A DNA stretch of 64,000 nt. It comes from Dipodascopsis uninucleata var. uninucleata. Taxonomy: Eukaryota; Ascomycota; Lipomycetes; Lipomycetales; Lipomycetaceae. The position numbers and the translations under genes were made by a program. The DNA is taken from the NCBI GenBank assembly GCA_030568195.1, contig JAJLTO010000004.1, positions 248,001 through 312,000 of the forward strand, written 5' to 3'. A model generated the notes under the pieces. It ran no database searches. It was not told where the DNA came from and worked only from the letters and a program-made list of their open reading frames with translations. Numbering within the stretch: the stretch's first letter is position 1; each line of letters opens with the position of its first letter. Shown here piece after piece: positions 35,565 to 50,706 of this stretch.

Positions 35565-37356
35565 AAAATGGATGGGAATTAAAAAATAGTACAAAGTGTT
35601 TCTAATTTTTTGTTGTATGTTATGTGTGTTTTTCGATTTTTTATATCTTTTTATGTTGGATACAAAGTTTTACTCTCTTCACTGTTGTCATTAACACACT
35701 ACAATCGATTAGTATTACTTCACGGTAATTGCTTCAATGCATCTAATGTTATATTAGCTTTTCTGCTTAGGCTTTACATACCTGGGATGCCCTAAATGTA
35801 AGTGCAGCCAACATGATATAAATTGTAGTATAGTAAATATTGCTCTTCCAGAAGCTGTTGTGTTACGTGTAGTTCTTTAATTTATGAATTAGTTGTTTTT
35901 GAGATTGAAGATGTAGTTGGACTCTCGGAGATGCAGTGCAGTTGAATATTTATATATGAACTGTTTATACAGATTACTTGTAGATGTGTGAGAATTAGAG
36001 ACTGTTCAATCACTCTCAAACAATTGTCAGCAATGGGTTTGAAATAGTTATTGTGTCAAATGAGATCTCTAATTTTATATACTATTCAGTTTTATGATCT
36101 ACGGATATGTAAAATAAGATTAGCTTGGCGCTAACATGCAAGATTTCCTCCTCAAATAAACAGGTGAAAATCATGAGCGCTCGCATCTATAGAACGATAC
36201 AACTAATACAGTCATCTTGGTATATGCCTATGAAGGTAGAACAAGGCTAGCTGGTCCTATGCTAAATATTACAGATCACTGATGTCTTTTAAGTGGTGTA
36301 AAAATTCAAGCTGCATGATAGTGTGATTAGTAACGAATGAGAAGATCAATCGCGTCGAACTTAAGACCACGATTCATTCTTTAATATTCATATTCACTAT
36401 CACTATGTACATTTTTTTACTAGATCAGCCGGATAAAATGCTATAGGTCTTTCTCTAAGAGTTTACTGTATTGGTAATATTAAGACTACCGGATAGATAA
36501 TTGACACAAATAAGATCCATCCCTACATCGACTAGATCGGCCTTATACAAAGGACAGTATCTGAAAGCAACGGACTATTCCATTCATATGTCAGATCCAA
36601 ATTTCATTCATTTCTCTTATAGTACTTTTGATATTTCTACAAAAAGAAATACATTGAAGAAACAATAAAAGACGATTTCATATTTTGCTTGTGGTGGCTG
36701 TTGGGTTACTAAGTAAATAAATACTAAAATGAAAAAAACAAAAAAGAACAAAAGGAAAATATCATCTTACATTTTTCCTCATATATTTTTTCCGTGTTAT
36801 AAACATAAATAATATTTATACGACAAGCGACATAGAAGGAACATCAGTCAGATAAGATCTTCTCCTCTTCCGCCCGATTTATCGTATCCGAACTATCCTA
36901 GTGATCTTCTGGAGCTGTATAGCTGAATTTAGTTTGTTTTTATTCATTCCATCCTAGTCGTTATAAATCTAATCGCCTGGTTATCCGCAAATTCTAAGTA
37001 ATTCTTTGAAATAGAACTAGTATAGCAAGTTCACAAGAAATCGGATCAAACTGAGATTCATACCGAAACAAGAAAATAATCAAGCCAAATCGGTGGCCTA
37101 CTACACGGAAAAGTTATTTTTGTCCTTGACTGCACTTCTTTTGTCGTCATCCGCTATTTTCGTCACCACTGCTAAGGACCGCCAGACCTGTTGCCCGCTC
37201 TCAATACAGGAGGAGCAGGACATAGTTAGACCTAGCTAAACACCATTTCTTGCCCATCTTCGGACCCCAGAGTCTAGAATACTGGCCAATAACCATCGAT
37301 CTGACTTCACTTAACGTATCTAGACATCGTCGACAACATTAATCAGAACATCAATA
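35565..37356. other. Intergenic region / long leader of the KH-protein gene
   Basis: The 1.79 kb separate RPS3 from the KH gene on the same strand. No frame of 60 codons occurs beyond the RPS3 3' flank. The 300 bp before the KH-gene ATG are less AT-rich and could be a transcribed leader. Confidence 0.45.
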
Positions 37357-38704
37357 ATGGCAGAAACTGAGCAACAGGCATTTACTAAGCCGACTTCTTT
37401 GTTTGAAAAATCATTCTCGTCATCATCTGGCGTTGATCCATCGGACCAACCTAAGCAATCACAACTGGTATCCTCAAACAATTCTTCTGCCCGAAATTCT
37501 TCACGAGTATCAGCGGATCAAGGGTCAGGATCGCCTAGTAATGGCATTCAGCAATCCTCAAACTCCACATCGCAAGACCCATCCAATATCACCACCAGTA
37601 ATAGCTCTGCATCCACAACCGCTTCTGCATCGAGTCAACAACAACAGCAGTCACAACTTCAGCAACCACAGCAACCATTATATCCGAATAATGAAGCATA
37701 TGCTGCTGCTCCGCTGACACAGCGTGCTTTGGTGTCATCTAAAGAAGCTGGTATTATTATTGGCAAAGCTGGAAAAAATGTTGCCGATCTTCGCGAAGAG
37801 ACCGGTGTCAAAGCTGGTGTCAGTAAACCTGTATCCGGCGTCCCTGATCGTGTTCTAACAGTCACTGGAACTCTCGGAGGTGTTTCAAAGGTAGATAGCT
37901 TCTTTCAGTTTCTAATTTGTTATATTATGGTTATTACAATTTTTGCGTCGTGGGAAATTCATTTTCAGGAATAATTGAGTAGACTCAACAAGTAACCAAT
38001 GATTTTAGGCATATTCAATGGCAGCCCAAACTCTGATCGATTCACCTCCTTCTGTCCCTTCTAGCAATCCAGTTGGAACTACATCTATTCGTCTCCTCAT
38101 CTCTCATGGTCAAATGGGAACCATAATCGGCCGACAGGGTCTCAAGATTAAAGCTATACAAGATGAGTGTCATGTGCGCATGATCGCTTCAAAAGATATG
38201 CTGCCTAATTCAACTGAACGTATCGTGGAAGTTCAGGGAACTGCGGAGGGCATAAGACTAGCAGTCTGGGAGATCGGTAAGTGTCTGGTTGATGACTGGC
38301 AGAGAGCTACAAATACCATTCTGTATAATCCTCAACCTAAATCAGAATACGGTAATGCTTTTAATAGCACACACCGACTTCGTACTGGAAATCCTGCCGA
38401 TTTCAACACAGATCTGCGTAATGGTGAACAAGAACAGGTACAAAATATCGGTATTCCAGCAGATATGGTTGGCTGTATCATTGGGCGCGGGGGTACTAAG
38501 ATTCAGGAGATTAGACGTTTGAGTGGTGCTCGAATTTCAATTGCTAAACAGCCTCATGATGAAAGTGGTGAGCGCATGTTCACCATCAAGGGTACCAGTG
38601 GTGAGAATGAGCGTGCCCTTTATTTCTTATACCAACAGCTTGAGAATGAAAAAGTCCGAAGGCAACAGGAACAAGACCATGATCAGGAGCAAGAGCAGGC
38701 GTAA
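37357..38704 (+). CDS. Triple KH-domain RNA-binding protein (Rnc1/Pbp2/Hek2 type)
   Basis: Two exons (37357-37890 and 38009-38704, intron 118 nt) encode 409 aa. The first 120 residues are Ser/Gln/Asn-rich. Three type-1 KH domains follow, each with an intact GXXG loop: KH1 121-186 (IIIGKAGKNVADLREETG), KH2 204-275 (TIIGRQGLKIKAIQDEC) and KH3 321-391 (CIIGRGGTKIQEIRRLSG). The intron sits inside KH1. The C-terminus is a short Glu/Gln/Asp-rich tail. The layout matches poly(C)-binding fungal proteins: fission yeast Rnc1, which stabilises MAPK phosphatase mRNA, and Saccharomyces Pbp2 and Hek2. Of these I find KH1 closest to Rnc1, but orthology needs a tree. Confidence 0.9.
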
Positions 38705-40187
38705 GGCATAAAATTGTATTGTAACCGGCCCATTGCTCTGACTTCTGGATTATTTTAAATTTCTCGCTTGCATTTTACTCTGAAAGAAACATTAAGATAT
38801 ACATCTCAAGTCGATACGAATTCGACAACAAAAAAATATCTTCTTTTCATCGCTTCATTCAGTGCATGAAGATTTTTTTCCTATTTGTCATTTATTACAT
38901 TTGTTTATTTGTATTTTGTGACTGATTATCTGTACGTTTGTCAATTTGAGGTTTGAGCGTTTGTTAGTTATATGTTTCTATATGATTTTATTTACATACT
39001 ATCTATCACTTCTTTTATCACCATTCATATTTTGTCTCTGTTTTATGATTCCGGGTCAGATTTAAGTACCTCAATTTCATTCCTATAATACATTGTATGA
39101 ATCACTCTTTGCTTTGATATCTCCACAGATATGATACTATATTATGCTTTGTTATATAGGTATACATATTTATTAATGTATATAGATATGTATATACAAT
39201 ATACTTGTATGTTTTTCGAGCGTCTCTATTTCTCCTTACATTCGTGTGCATTATCCAAATTCTTTCCTATAGTTTTGGTTATGATTGTTTGTTCTTGTCT
39301 CTTTTGTACTTGGATATCATAGTTACTGATGCTACTAAGTCATCTGCATCGATTCTTGGTCTGACTTTCTTATTTTTACGAAGATAGGTCTATCAGCATT
39401 AGCACTATCGTAATTCCGACTACAGTTTTAACTATTATCATTTTAGCAACCATTCTTGCAAGAACTTATATCCAAATGGATAACTACGCAGTGCTTGATA
39501 TATATGATCGTTAGTGATCTTATTTCTGCTGCATTCTACTTGTCATACTATATGCAATGAATTTCTATATTTTCTCCTATCCGATTAGACCAGATGAACT
39601 TCAAAGCTTAATAAATAGTTGATATTTGTTCATCATGGATCATTACTGTTTGTAATAGCGTTCTATAGAGAGCGACTGATCTCTTCAGTATAATCAGCCG
39701 AACGCTAACATAACCTAAAGATGTAGACGTAATTTACATAACGCGAGCATAATGATGTTGGTGGTTTGTATATCAAGAGCATGGGGCTATAAAATTCATG
39801 GAGCTTGATTTATCTTGGTATCTGGTTTCTGCCAACACCAGCGAAAAATCGCATAATAATATATGCACGGCTGTCCACTCAAACGTTTTCGTCATTACAC
39901 GCTTTCACCAATCGTGTTTCTTTTCTAGCAAACATTTCTGGTATATTATCCACAAAATATAGGAAAAGTAAATTCCATTTTTTAGCAAGTGAACTTGCAT
40001 TATATACAAGAAAGCTTGAAACGGCTGACGATCATAGTTCAATTAATTCCTTTATTTTGTCCAGTAATCTGTCACTAGCGAACTGCGATTGTTCCCATAT
40101 CGACCATATAACACTCATATTAGTGTTCAACTACTGGCTATTCTAAGAATAAATATTAAGAGGTATTTACTAGCAGAGAATTAAAAA
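38705..40187. other. Intergenic region upstream of the SHR3-type gene
   Basis: The 1.48 kb are AT-rich and contain no supported gene. Opposed open frames overlap at about 39805-40146 on both strands, neither with a recognisable product. T-rich runs at 38820-38960 probably belong to the KH-gene 3' UTR. Confidence 0.45.
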
Positions 40188-40948
40188 ATGCCGACATCTA
40201 GTAGAAGTTTTTCAACCTCTCTCATTCTATGTTGTGAGTATTTATATTTGTCACATGGCCGCGTATCAGATGAAGCTGTCTAGCAAGTGGTTGCAGGAGT
40301 CTTGTCACCTGCGAAGCTAGTTATTTCTAATTACTTAAAACTTTGTGGGAGCCTAGCCAACTAATGTCAGTTTAAGCTACATCATTCTTTTTAGGTATTC
40401 TCTTTGTGAACTGGACCTACGATCATGGTACATTGTGGACGCCAAGTCCATCTGAGGATGTTTTCGCTCTCTCAAAACAGCACTATACACTTTTGGCGCA
40501 AGAGCCGATCATTATACAACGAGTTTTTATTAGCGTAGTCGCTTTTGGAATGCTCGGCTTCTTGATTAAGCTATATAAGCCGTCAGAGGCAAACAAGCTA
40601 TTCGATGGAGGCTCATTGGTGCTATTTATGGCGGGATTGATTGTATTCTTGACAAACATCCGCCGTGGATTCGTGTCAATCATCGACGGCGACTGGGGCG
40701 ACGTAGATGAGTCCACCGGCATCAACGTAATTGCTGCCAGTCAAGTTATTGTTGCTTTTGCTATGCTTGGTGTCCTTGGGCTACAATTCGGCCAATACTA
40801 TGCTGAACAGCAAGATGAGCATGACCAGCTAGAGTTTGAACGCCAGGAGCGTGAAATTCGAAAGCAGCACCAACATAAGAAGCATGAAGCTCAGGAAACA
40901 ACTTCCAAAGTTTCTTCAGATAAGCCGGAGTCCAAAAAATCAAAGTAG
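40188..40948 (+). CDS. SHR3: Shr3/Psh3-type ER membrane chaperone for amino acid permeases
   Basis: Two exons (40188-40233 and 40395-40948, intron 161 nt) encode 199 aa. Shr3 family proteins sit in the ER membrane and keep amino acid permeases from aggregating before COPII export. Four hydrophobic segments are seen: about 8-22, 54-76, 88-104 and 126-149. The most diagnostic stretch is KLYKPSEANKLFDGGSLVLF, followed by TNIRRGF and, in the fourth segment, ASQVIVAFAMLGVLGLQFGQYYAEQ. The cytosolic tail (150-199) is charged and ends in SKKSK, a lysine-rich terminus that would suit ER retrieval. Exon 1 supplies the first membrane segment; the long frame alone would start inside the first lumenal loop. 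Confidence 0.92.
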
Positions 40949-41557
40949 GTCATGGTAATTGAATGAATATAGAACGTTTTTCTCCTACATATAAAAGTAG
41001 AAAGCATACCTATACAACAGCTTAGTCGAATTACTACAATGACAAGCACTATCTCACGCACATCCCATGAATAACGGGTTTCTTTCTCTTCAAAGAAGAG
41101 ACCAAGAGCTCACCGCAACAAGAATGAAATATTTATAGTATCATTAATATGCTATCTTCGATATTTTGTTTGAGTGGAACATGGTCCATATAATCAAATA
41201 CAAGTTTAATTCTTCATTTTTCCTGAATTTTGGCATCGACGGTCAGTCAAAATAATTTTCTTCTTCTGATATCTCTATATGATATTAATTTCATCTTGAT
41301 CCGTAACCAATTATAATAACGCAAGTATATCATTATTATTCGCATCACTAGTATAATGGTACTCTTAGCTTTGGTCAAATGCACAATCCGGTAGCTCCAT
41401 TTAATTTCAACAAACCTAATATTTCTTTTAATTATCACTGACTGACAAATAGAGTAAAAAAGTCAGATACTTCATGGTAAACAATAAGAGCCCAAATTAT
41501 ACTGAAACCAAGCCCATCCAATAATTCCAAATTCATTCTCCTCTCAAATTAAACAGG
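40949..41557. other. Convergent intergenic region
   Basis: The 3' ends of the SHR3-type and myotubularin genes meet in this 609-bp AT-rich stretch. No gene or RNA is recognised. Confidence 0.5.
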
Positions 41558-43909
41558 TTATTGAGTCTCATCAACATATGTACTGTCACTGTTTCCCTGA
41601 TGTCTCAGCGAATAACTGTCCAGTGGATCAAGGTCAAGCTCCGAAATTTTTTTCTCTAGAGTTTCATTATTTTTTACAATGCTATCCCGAGATGATGTTT
41701 GACCTACAGCTGACAGAGACTTATTGGTTAAGTTCATGGAACCCATTACTTCAGCTCGAATCTTTCCGTCTTCGAAGTTGCTAACTTTGTCAACTGAATC
41801 AATATCTGTTACGTATGAAGAAGTAGGTAAATATGAGGTAGTAGTTTGTAGATAAGGCGATGCGGCGTTTGCCCATTCCTTCGAAGTTTCTGCAATAGAA
41901 GTAGCCCAAGATGATATTGTTGAATTAGCGACTTCTTTGAAGGAGCTTAAAGTGCCTTCATAGTCATATTCTGAGGTACTCTGTACTGATGTGCCAGACT
42001 GATTATGCCGATCACTATTATTAGGAGGCGGCGTCGATATCTGCGATAGCGGCCGTCCCTTAGGTGTTGGATTCTGGCGGTGATAGGACCGTTCTTCTAC
42101 GCTGTGTTGTTGCTGGTGCTGATGATGCCTCTGCGGATGATTAGGAGAGTTATGGCGATTTCTCACCTCAGCAGAAGCAGTTGCAGTACTTCCAATTCCA
42201 TTCAGAGTAGCTACTGACATTTCCTCTTCAGTTCTGCCGTATATCTCGTGCCACCATTTTATATCCTTAGGATTAGGAAAAAGGACGGCGTCGTTACCTC
42301 TGTCACCTTGGTCAAGCTCAGGTTTGTAACGAGAGTTGAGAAATTCCTTGCGCCTGACAACAAAATAATTCCAAACACTTTGAGTTCGAGTATCCACATT
42401 GGCCTCTCGTCGCTCTCTTTCGCAATTATAGAGAAAAGTGCCATATTGACATGAGTAGAGATGATAGAGCATCCTTCTCAAAAATCTTTCCTGGAATTCG
42501 AAGCGCTCGGGAAATTGTCGTAAAATTTGATAAACACAGTCTAAAAACTGATGAAATACCGGTGCAGTATATTTTACACCCGGATCCTTATTTACTCCAT
42601 GAGCACCCCCTCCACCACCGGTAGCACTCTGTGAAGCTGCCTTCGCTGCTGACATGACATTATTAAAAAAGTTCTGCTGTGAATTAGACTGCGAACTTGA
42701 TCGATCAGATGCCTGTACGAACGTCTTCTCTGAAGCCAGATGTCCACATCTTTCGGCAAAGCGATGTCCAAATGCTAACCACTCCTTCTCGACAAGTATG
42801 ATGAATCCATCTATAGTCCTAAAATATGGATCCAAAAAAATCTGAGCCAGCGACGACAATTGGGCTGTTCGATCCCATCCGTCAGAGCAATGTACCAAGA
42901 CGTGAGAATGAAAGTAATGCAACCTCTGCGCCATCAGAACTGCACCTTCCATAATAGTAGATATATGCTTCAGCCAATTAGACTTGTAGAGAAGTTCTCG
43001 ATTCGGAGGGAGAGGTGTAATGTCACTATCTTTCAAAGCTTCATAGACTTTATTCAGAGAATCTCTCATAACATGGATGTTGTCAATACCCAAGTAAACT
43101 TTACGTGCGAACTTGTAATTTTCCATATTTTCAGTTCCTGCACCTAATGCTGTTTGTGCCAATGCATTTGTAGTAGGCCGAGCATCAGCGATCAAATTCT
43201 CTTGACTCGCACCATAAGTATTGGGAATAACGGTAGTAGAGAAAATAGCATGAATAAATCTCTCGTCTTGCGGAGAACGATTTTGCTTCAACCCAACCAA
43301 TGGTTGTGAACATCTCGTAATTGTACAATTATTTAGTTTGTGGATGTACGATAACGAAGGGATCCGAGATTTTGACCGATATTTCCCCGCATAGTTAAGG
43401 ACAGTGTCAGTTATTGACGTAGGAACAACCAAAACAGCCGGATATGTTGGGCAGTACTGATAACCCTCATTTATAGAAGTAAAGCGCCAGGTAGAAACCC
43501 ATTTGCCAACTCCCATTCTCTCAAATTCCTTAATTGGATCATAAAAATTCCAAGTGTTAACCGCTCTTTCAAGAGAGCCTGGACGATAATAGAAAGCATA
43601 TAACTTTTCAACTGATCTTATGCAAGTAAACGCCATAAGAGTATCGTACACTTCTTTGCAGTCATTATCGGTTTTAAAGTGCAAAGCTATGAATGCGAAG
43701 TCTCTGCATCTGAGTCTTAAAGCAGAGAATCCTGTAAACGAGCTGAAAGGTCTTCGCTCTACGAGAGCAAGTATAGGATAACAAATCCATACTTCTCGCT
43801 TTGAGGGCTCGTTCTCACGAAATATAAGATGATGTGTCGTAAGGAACAAAGTTCCCCGGCTGTTGGAACCTCGGCGTACCATTTCAACGTCTGACACTTG
43901 ACTGATCAT
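41558..43909 (-). CDS. YMR1: Myotubularin-family phosphoinositide 3-phosphatase
   Basis: Intronless, 783 aa. Myotubularins remove the 3-phosphate from PI3P and PI(3,5)P2 on endosomes and vacuole. The N-terminal PH-GRAM domain starts almost at the first residue (GTLFLTTHHLIF at 19-30). The myotubularin phosphatase core follows, with GVGKWVSTWRF, and the active-site loop VHCSDGWDRTAQ in which the CX5R residues are C341 and R347, so the enzyme should be active. The conserved FIILVEKEWLAFGHRFAERCGH helps confirm the assignment. A Gly/Ser-rich insert (about 395-425) interrupts the core before FHQFLDCVYQ. The last 220 residues are low-complexity, with a His/Gln run, and diverge from Saccharomyces Ymr1 (688 aa). 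It faces TIM17 with divergent starts. Confidence 0.95.
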   Translation of the reverse strand: MISQVSDVEMVRRGSNSRGTLFLTTHHLIFRENEPSKREVWICYPILALVERRPFSSFTGFSALRLRCRDFAFIALHFKTDNDCKEVYDTLMAFTCIRSVEKLYAFYYRPGSLERAVNTWNFYDPIKEFERMGVGKWVSTWRFTSINEGYQYCPTYPAVLVVPTSITDTVLNYAGKYRSKSRIPSLSYIHKLNNCTITRCSQPLVGLKQNRSPQDERFIHAIFSTTVIPNTYGASQENLIADARPTTNALAQTALGAGTENMENYKFARKVYLGIDNIHVMRDSLNKVYEALKDSDITPLPPNRELLYKSNWLKHISTIMEGAVLMAQRLHYFHSHVLVHCSDGWDRTAQLSSLAQIFLDPYFRTIDGFIILVEKEWLAFGHRFAERCGHLASEKTFVQASDRSSSQSNSQQNFFNNVMSAAKAASQSATGGGGGAHGVNKDPGVKYTAPVFHQFLDCVYQILRQFPERFEFQERFLRRMLYHLYSCQYGTFLYNCERERREANVDTRTQSVWNYFVVRRKEFLNSRYKPELDQGDRGNDAVLFPNPKDIKWWHEIYGRTEEEMSVATLNGIGSTATASAEVRNRHNSPNHPQRHHQHQQQHSVEERSYHRQNPTPKGRPLSQISTPPPNNSDRHNQSGTSVQSTSEYDYEGTLSSFKEVANSTISSWATSIAETSKEWANAASPYLQTTTSYLPTSSYVTDIDSVDKVSNFEDGKIRAEVMGSMNLTNKSLSAVGQTSSRDSIVKNNETLEKKISELDLDPLDSYSLRHQGNSDSTYVDETQ

Positions 43910-44899
43910 TTTGGATTTCTATCTATTATGTATGCCACTTGAAATTATCGATTCATATTAGGAATAGTGAATGCTCATGCAATTACCACAGATGCTATTG
44001 CTGCTTTTACTCGCTTTATGTGATATTATCAAGCGACAAATGCTTCAAGATGATATAAATGAACCACAAGTATAGCCCTCTCTTCTCAATCGACAGTATT
44101 TAGTAGCAGTATACGAAACTAGTATCTATAATTCAATAGTGCCACAAATAAGCTAATTGTTCTATAGAAATGCTGTTGCAAATTTTTATTCTAAAGCGTG
44201 TGAGTCTTCTGTCAGTCAATACGTCGAGAGTATCAGAGAGAAAGTTCAGTTTGTTCACACATTTTGAGATTCCCAACCTAACGATATCTCAGGAATATTT
44301 CCCATTAACATCAATAGAACATACCTATTATGCACTTAATAACACAAGCTCTCTCTAATATATCTCCTAGAGCAATGAAAGGAGTGTAAACAGCATGTAT
44401 CTCAGCGAGAAAAAGAATACAGGTCCTTATTAGAATGACCATAATGCTAAAGCCGCCGATAAGATTCACCGGGTAAACATAGTCACACGTACTTTGCTGT
44501 GTAGTATTTGTCATATATTTTATAAGCAACCCTTTTATATTGACAGGGTAATTTAAGTTTCCGATGTTTGTTCGATTTGAGCGGACGAAAAAAAATAATA
44601 TAGAAAAATTTCCTTTGGTCTACAAACACCGAATTAGACGAGTCCAGGAGGAAGAGCGGAATTACGCTATACGAGATCACTTGAAAGTCCTGGATCTAAA
44701 GATTAAAGGAGACGGAGCGTAAATTTGACGTTTAACTGAAAAATAAACTAAGTAACAGTTTGATAGCTGTAAGTGCATATTTTGTTGCCATACTCGTATA
44801 ATGCTACAAAGATATATTATAAATGAGCATATGAAGTTTTAAGTGGCAGGATATTAATAATATCTAGATATATTTAGAACGTAATTAATCGATTGCAAA
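43910..44899. other. Divergent intergenic region, myotubularin / TIM17
   Basis: The 990 bp contain the two promoters. Several short frames on both strands (for example 44311-44529 minus) have no recognisable product. The sequence is AT-rich throughout. Confidence 0.45.
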
Positions 44900-45580
44900 A
44901 TGGCTGCTGATCATACAAGGGATCCCTGCCCAATTGTTATTATTAACGATTTCGGTGGTGCTTTTTCTATGGGTGTATGTTGAACAAGAAACAGTGGAGC
45001 TTTATGGAAAGCGCTGAATAAATTAACATAAATCATTTGCTTATTAGGTTATTGGAGGTACACTCTGGCACGGTATTAAGGGATTTAGAAACTCACCTTC
45101 TGTAAGTAATAACATATTCTTTTAGCCATTTTGTGATTCAGTGTATTGGCTGTATCTAGTTAATCAATCTACTCGTTTTGTCTGTGACTCGAAACAAGGA
45201 TGCGCCAGAGTTGACCAAATCTGAATCGGCTGTTCGCTAACGGTTCCTTTTTGAAAATAATATAGGGAGAGCGACGTCTCGGTGCAATTTCTGCTATCAA
45301 ATCAAGGGCTCCAGTTGTAGGAGGAAACTTCGGTTCATGGGGTGGTGTATTCTCTATTTTTGACTGCGCTATAAAGGGAATCCGTCGAAAGGAAGATCCT
45401 TTCAACGCTATTTTTGCGGGATTCTGTACAGGTGGAGCTCTTGCTCTTCGAGGTGGTTTCCGATCCGCACGAAATTCGGCCATTACTTGCGGGTGCTTGC
45501 TTGCCGTATTCGAGGGTGTTGGTATGGTGATCCAGAGAGTCTTAACGCCACAACCACCACCACCACCAGTACAGGTCTAA
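44900..45580 (+). CDS. TIM17: Mitochondrial inner membrane translocase subunit Tim17
   Basis: Three exons (44900-44974, 45048-45101, 45266-45580; introns 73 and 164 nt) encode 147 aa. Tim17 is a core subunit of the TIM23 presequence translocase. The start [18 protein letters not shown], then [17 protein letters not shown] and [18 protein letters not shown], show the family membrane segments with GXXXG-like packing. Cys10 and Cys77 fall exactly where Saccharomyces Tim17 has its structural disulfide. Four hydrophobic segments are visible (about 18-36, 62-78, 91-106, 114-133). The C-terminus ends in a short polyproline run, [11 protein letters not shown], that is not usual for Tim17. Confidence 0.97.
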
Positions 45581-46300
45581 ATAAAATCGGTCAATGTTAG
45601 TTGATGATTCTTTTTATTATCTTTTCATAACTTCTCAGAGAGAACGGACAAACAAAGCAGAAAATATACAATAGTCGATTCTTCAAAACTTCTCATTATA
45701 GACAGAATCATCAGGAATGGAAAAGTTCTTTGCTTGTATAAATTTTACTTTTCTCTGTGTATTTTGCTACCCATATTTCATATATTTCACCATTCAACAT
45801 ATCATTTTTCGCTTAACACCTCCTCTCATTGTTCTTCTTTTTGGTATTGGTTTTCGAAGTATACTATAACTTTATTCGGTCTGTTATTGATTATTGATAT
45901 GTCTGCTGTTTCTTTTTCCGGCTAGTAGCCGAGCTCTCACTGTATCATATAAATAATATATCACAGTTATCTTCATACCTCTGAAATACTCAATTTTATA
46001 AGGACGATTTAAGGTCGTAAAAGTTTCTACGAGTAAATATAATTTAATTACCTCGGTAAATAGACATACATTTCCTTATTATTAGAATCGAAACAAATTT
46101 CGTCAATTCTCATAGTACTACCATTTTTGAAGTCCACCACAACTTGCCTTTTACTTCAGTATTATATGCATATTACATGTTAACCTCAAGAATAATAGAT
46201 TTTAATAATATAACTTGAATAATTTAATAGTAACAAGTATTCAAAGAGTCATAGCGAATGAATCGATGCTCAAAATCAGAATTTGCTTTATAATTTCTGT
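45581..46300. other. Convergent intergenic region TIM17 / ARO1
   Basis: This 720-bp gap is important because it follows the ARO1 stop. It is AT-rich, has stops in all minus-strand frames at short intervals, and shows none of the shikimate dehydrogenase signatures (no KPIGHS, no VTIPLK, no NTD block). It is also shorter than the roughly 855 bp that domain would need. Confidence 0.6.
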
Positions 46301-50206
<3,906 letters not shown>

Positions 50207-50300
50207 TCAACCAAGCCCATAAACAACTATAAGTAATGCTGAGCGTGAATAGACGACGCGATCTGATTTCGAAATTCAGCGGAAGTGGAAGAAAAAACCA

Positions 50301-50311
50301 CTCGTGAGTCG
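50301..50311. promoter_or_regulatory. Near-consensus Gcn4/CpcA site upstream of ARO1
   Basis: CTCGTGAGTCG contains TGAGTC followed by G, one base from the TGAGTCA consensus, 117-123 bp before the ARO1 ATG. The 10-mer CTCGTGAGTC recurs at 50696-50705. ARO1 in Saccharomyces is under general amino acid control, so the placement is plausible. Confidence 0.45.
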
Positions 50312-50695
50312 GGGGGTAGCAATTCTTGTTTAGGCGAAGAAATATGAAAATTAAAGAGTAATTCTTGCAATTTTCTTTACTGTTCAGTTTTACTGTTGCT
50401 TTGGAGAAAAATACAATTTAGGTTCGCAAAATTTGATTTTGACGCATCCGGTCTTTATATTGCATGCATAGTGCAGATAGATACATGAATATTGAACAGA
50501 ACATCTACATACTAGCAGTTACTCAAAGAGTCTATACATAGCGGGGCACATTATATCACAAAGGACACCAAACTGAAATATTTTCAGCTCTGCAGTCTGT
50601 GTACCGTGGCAATCGAAGAGAATCTTATGCTGATCACCTTTGCATTGGACTACAAACCCATTTTTTTCCCAGCTTACAGATACTTACATCCAACT

Positions 50696-50706
50696 CTCGT
50701 GAGTCA
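50696..50706. promoter_or_regulatory. Consensus Gcn4/CpcA site upstream of ARO1
   Basis: A perfect TGAGTCA at 50700-50706, inside the repeated 10-mer CTCGTGAGTC, lies 512 bp before the ARO1 start. It is on the ARO1 half of the divergent region. Confidence 0.45.

Noticed and set aside
39879-40118. Minus-strand frame of 79 codons starting MSVIWSIWEQSQ, interrupted by one TGA, opposite another open frame
   Set aside because: It is protein-like in places and divergent from the SHR3-type gene, but has an internal stop, no acceptable splice sites around it and no known relative. A plus-strand frame overlaps it, so composition is the simpler cause.
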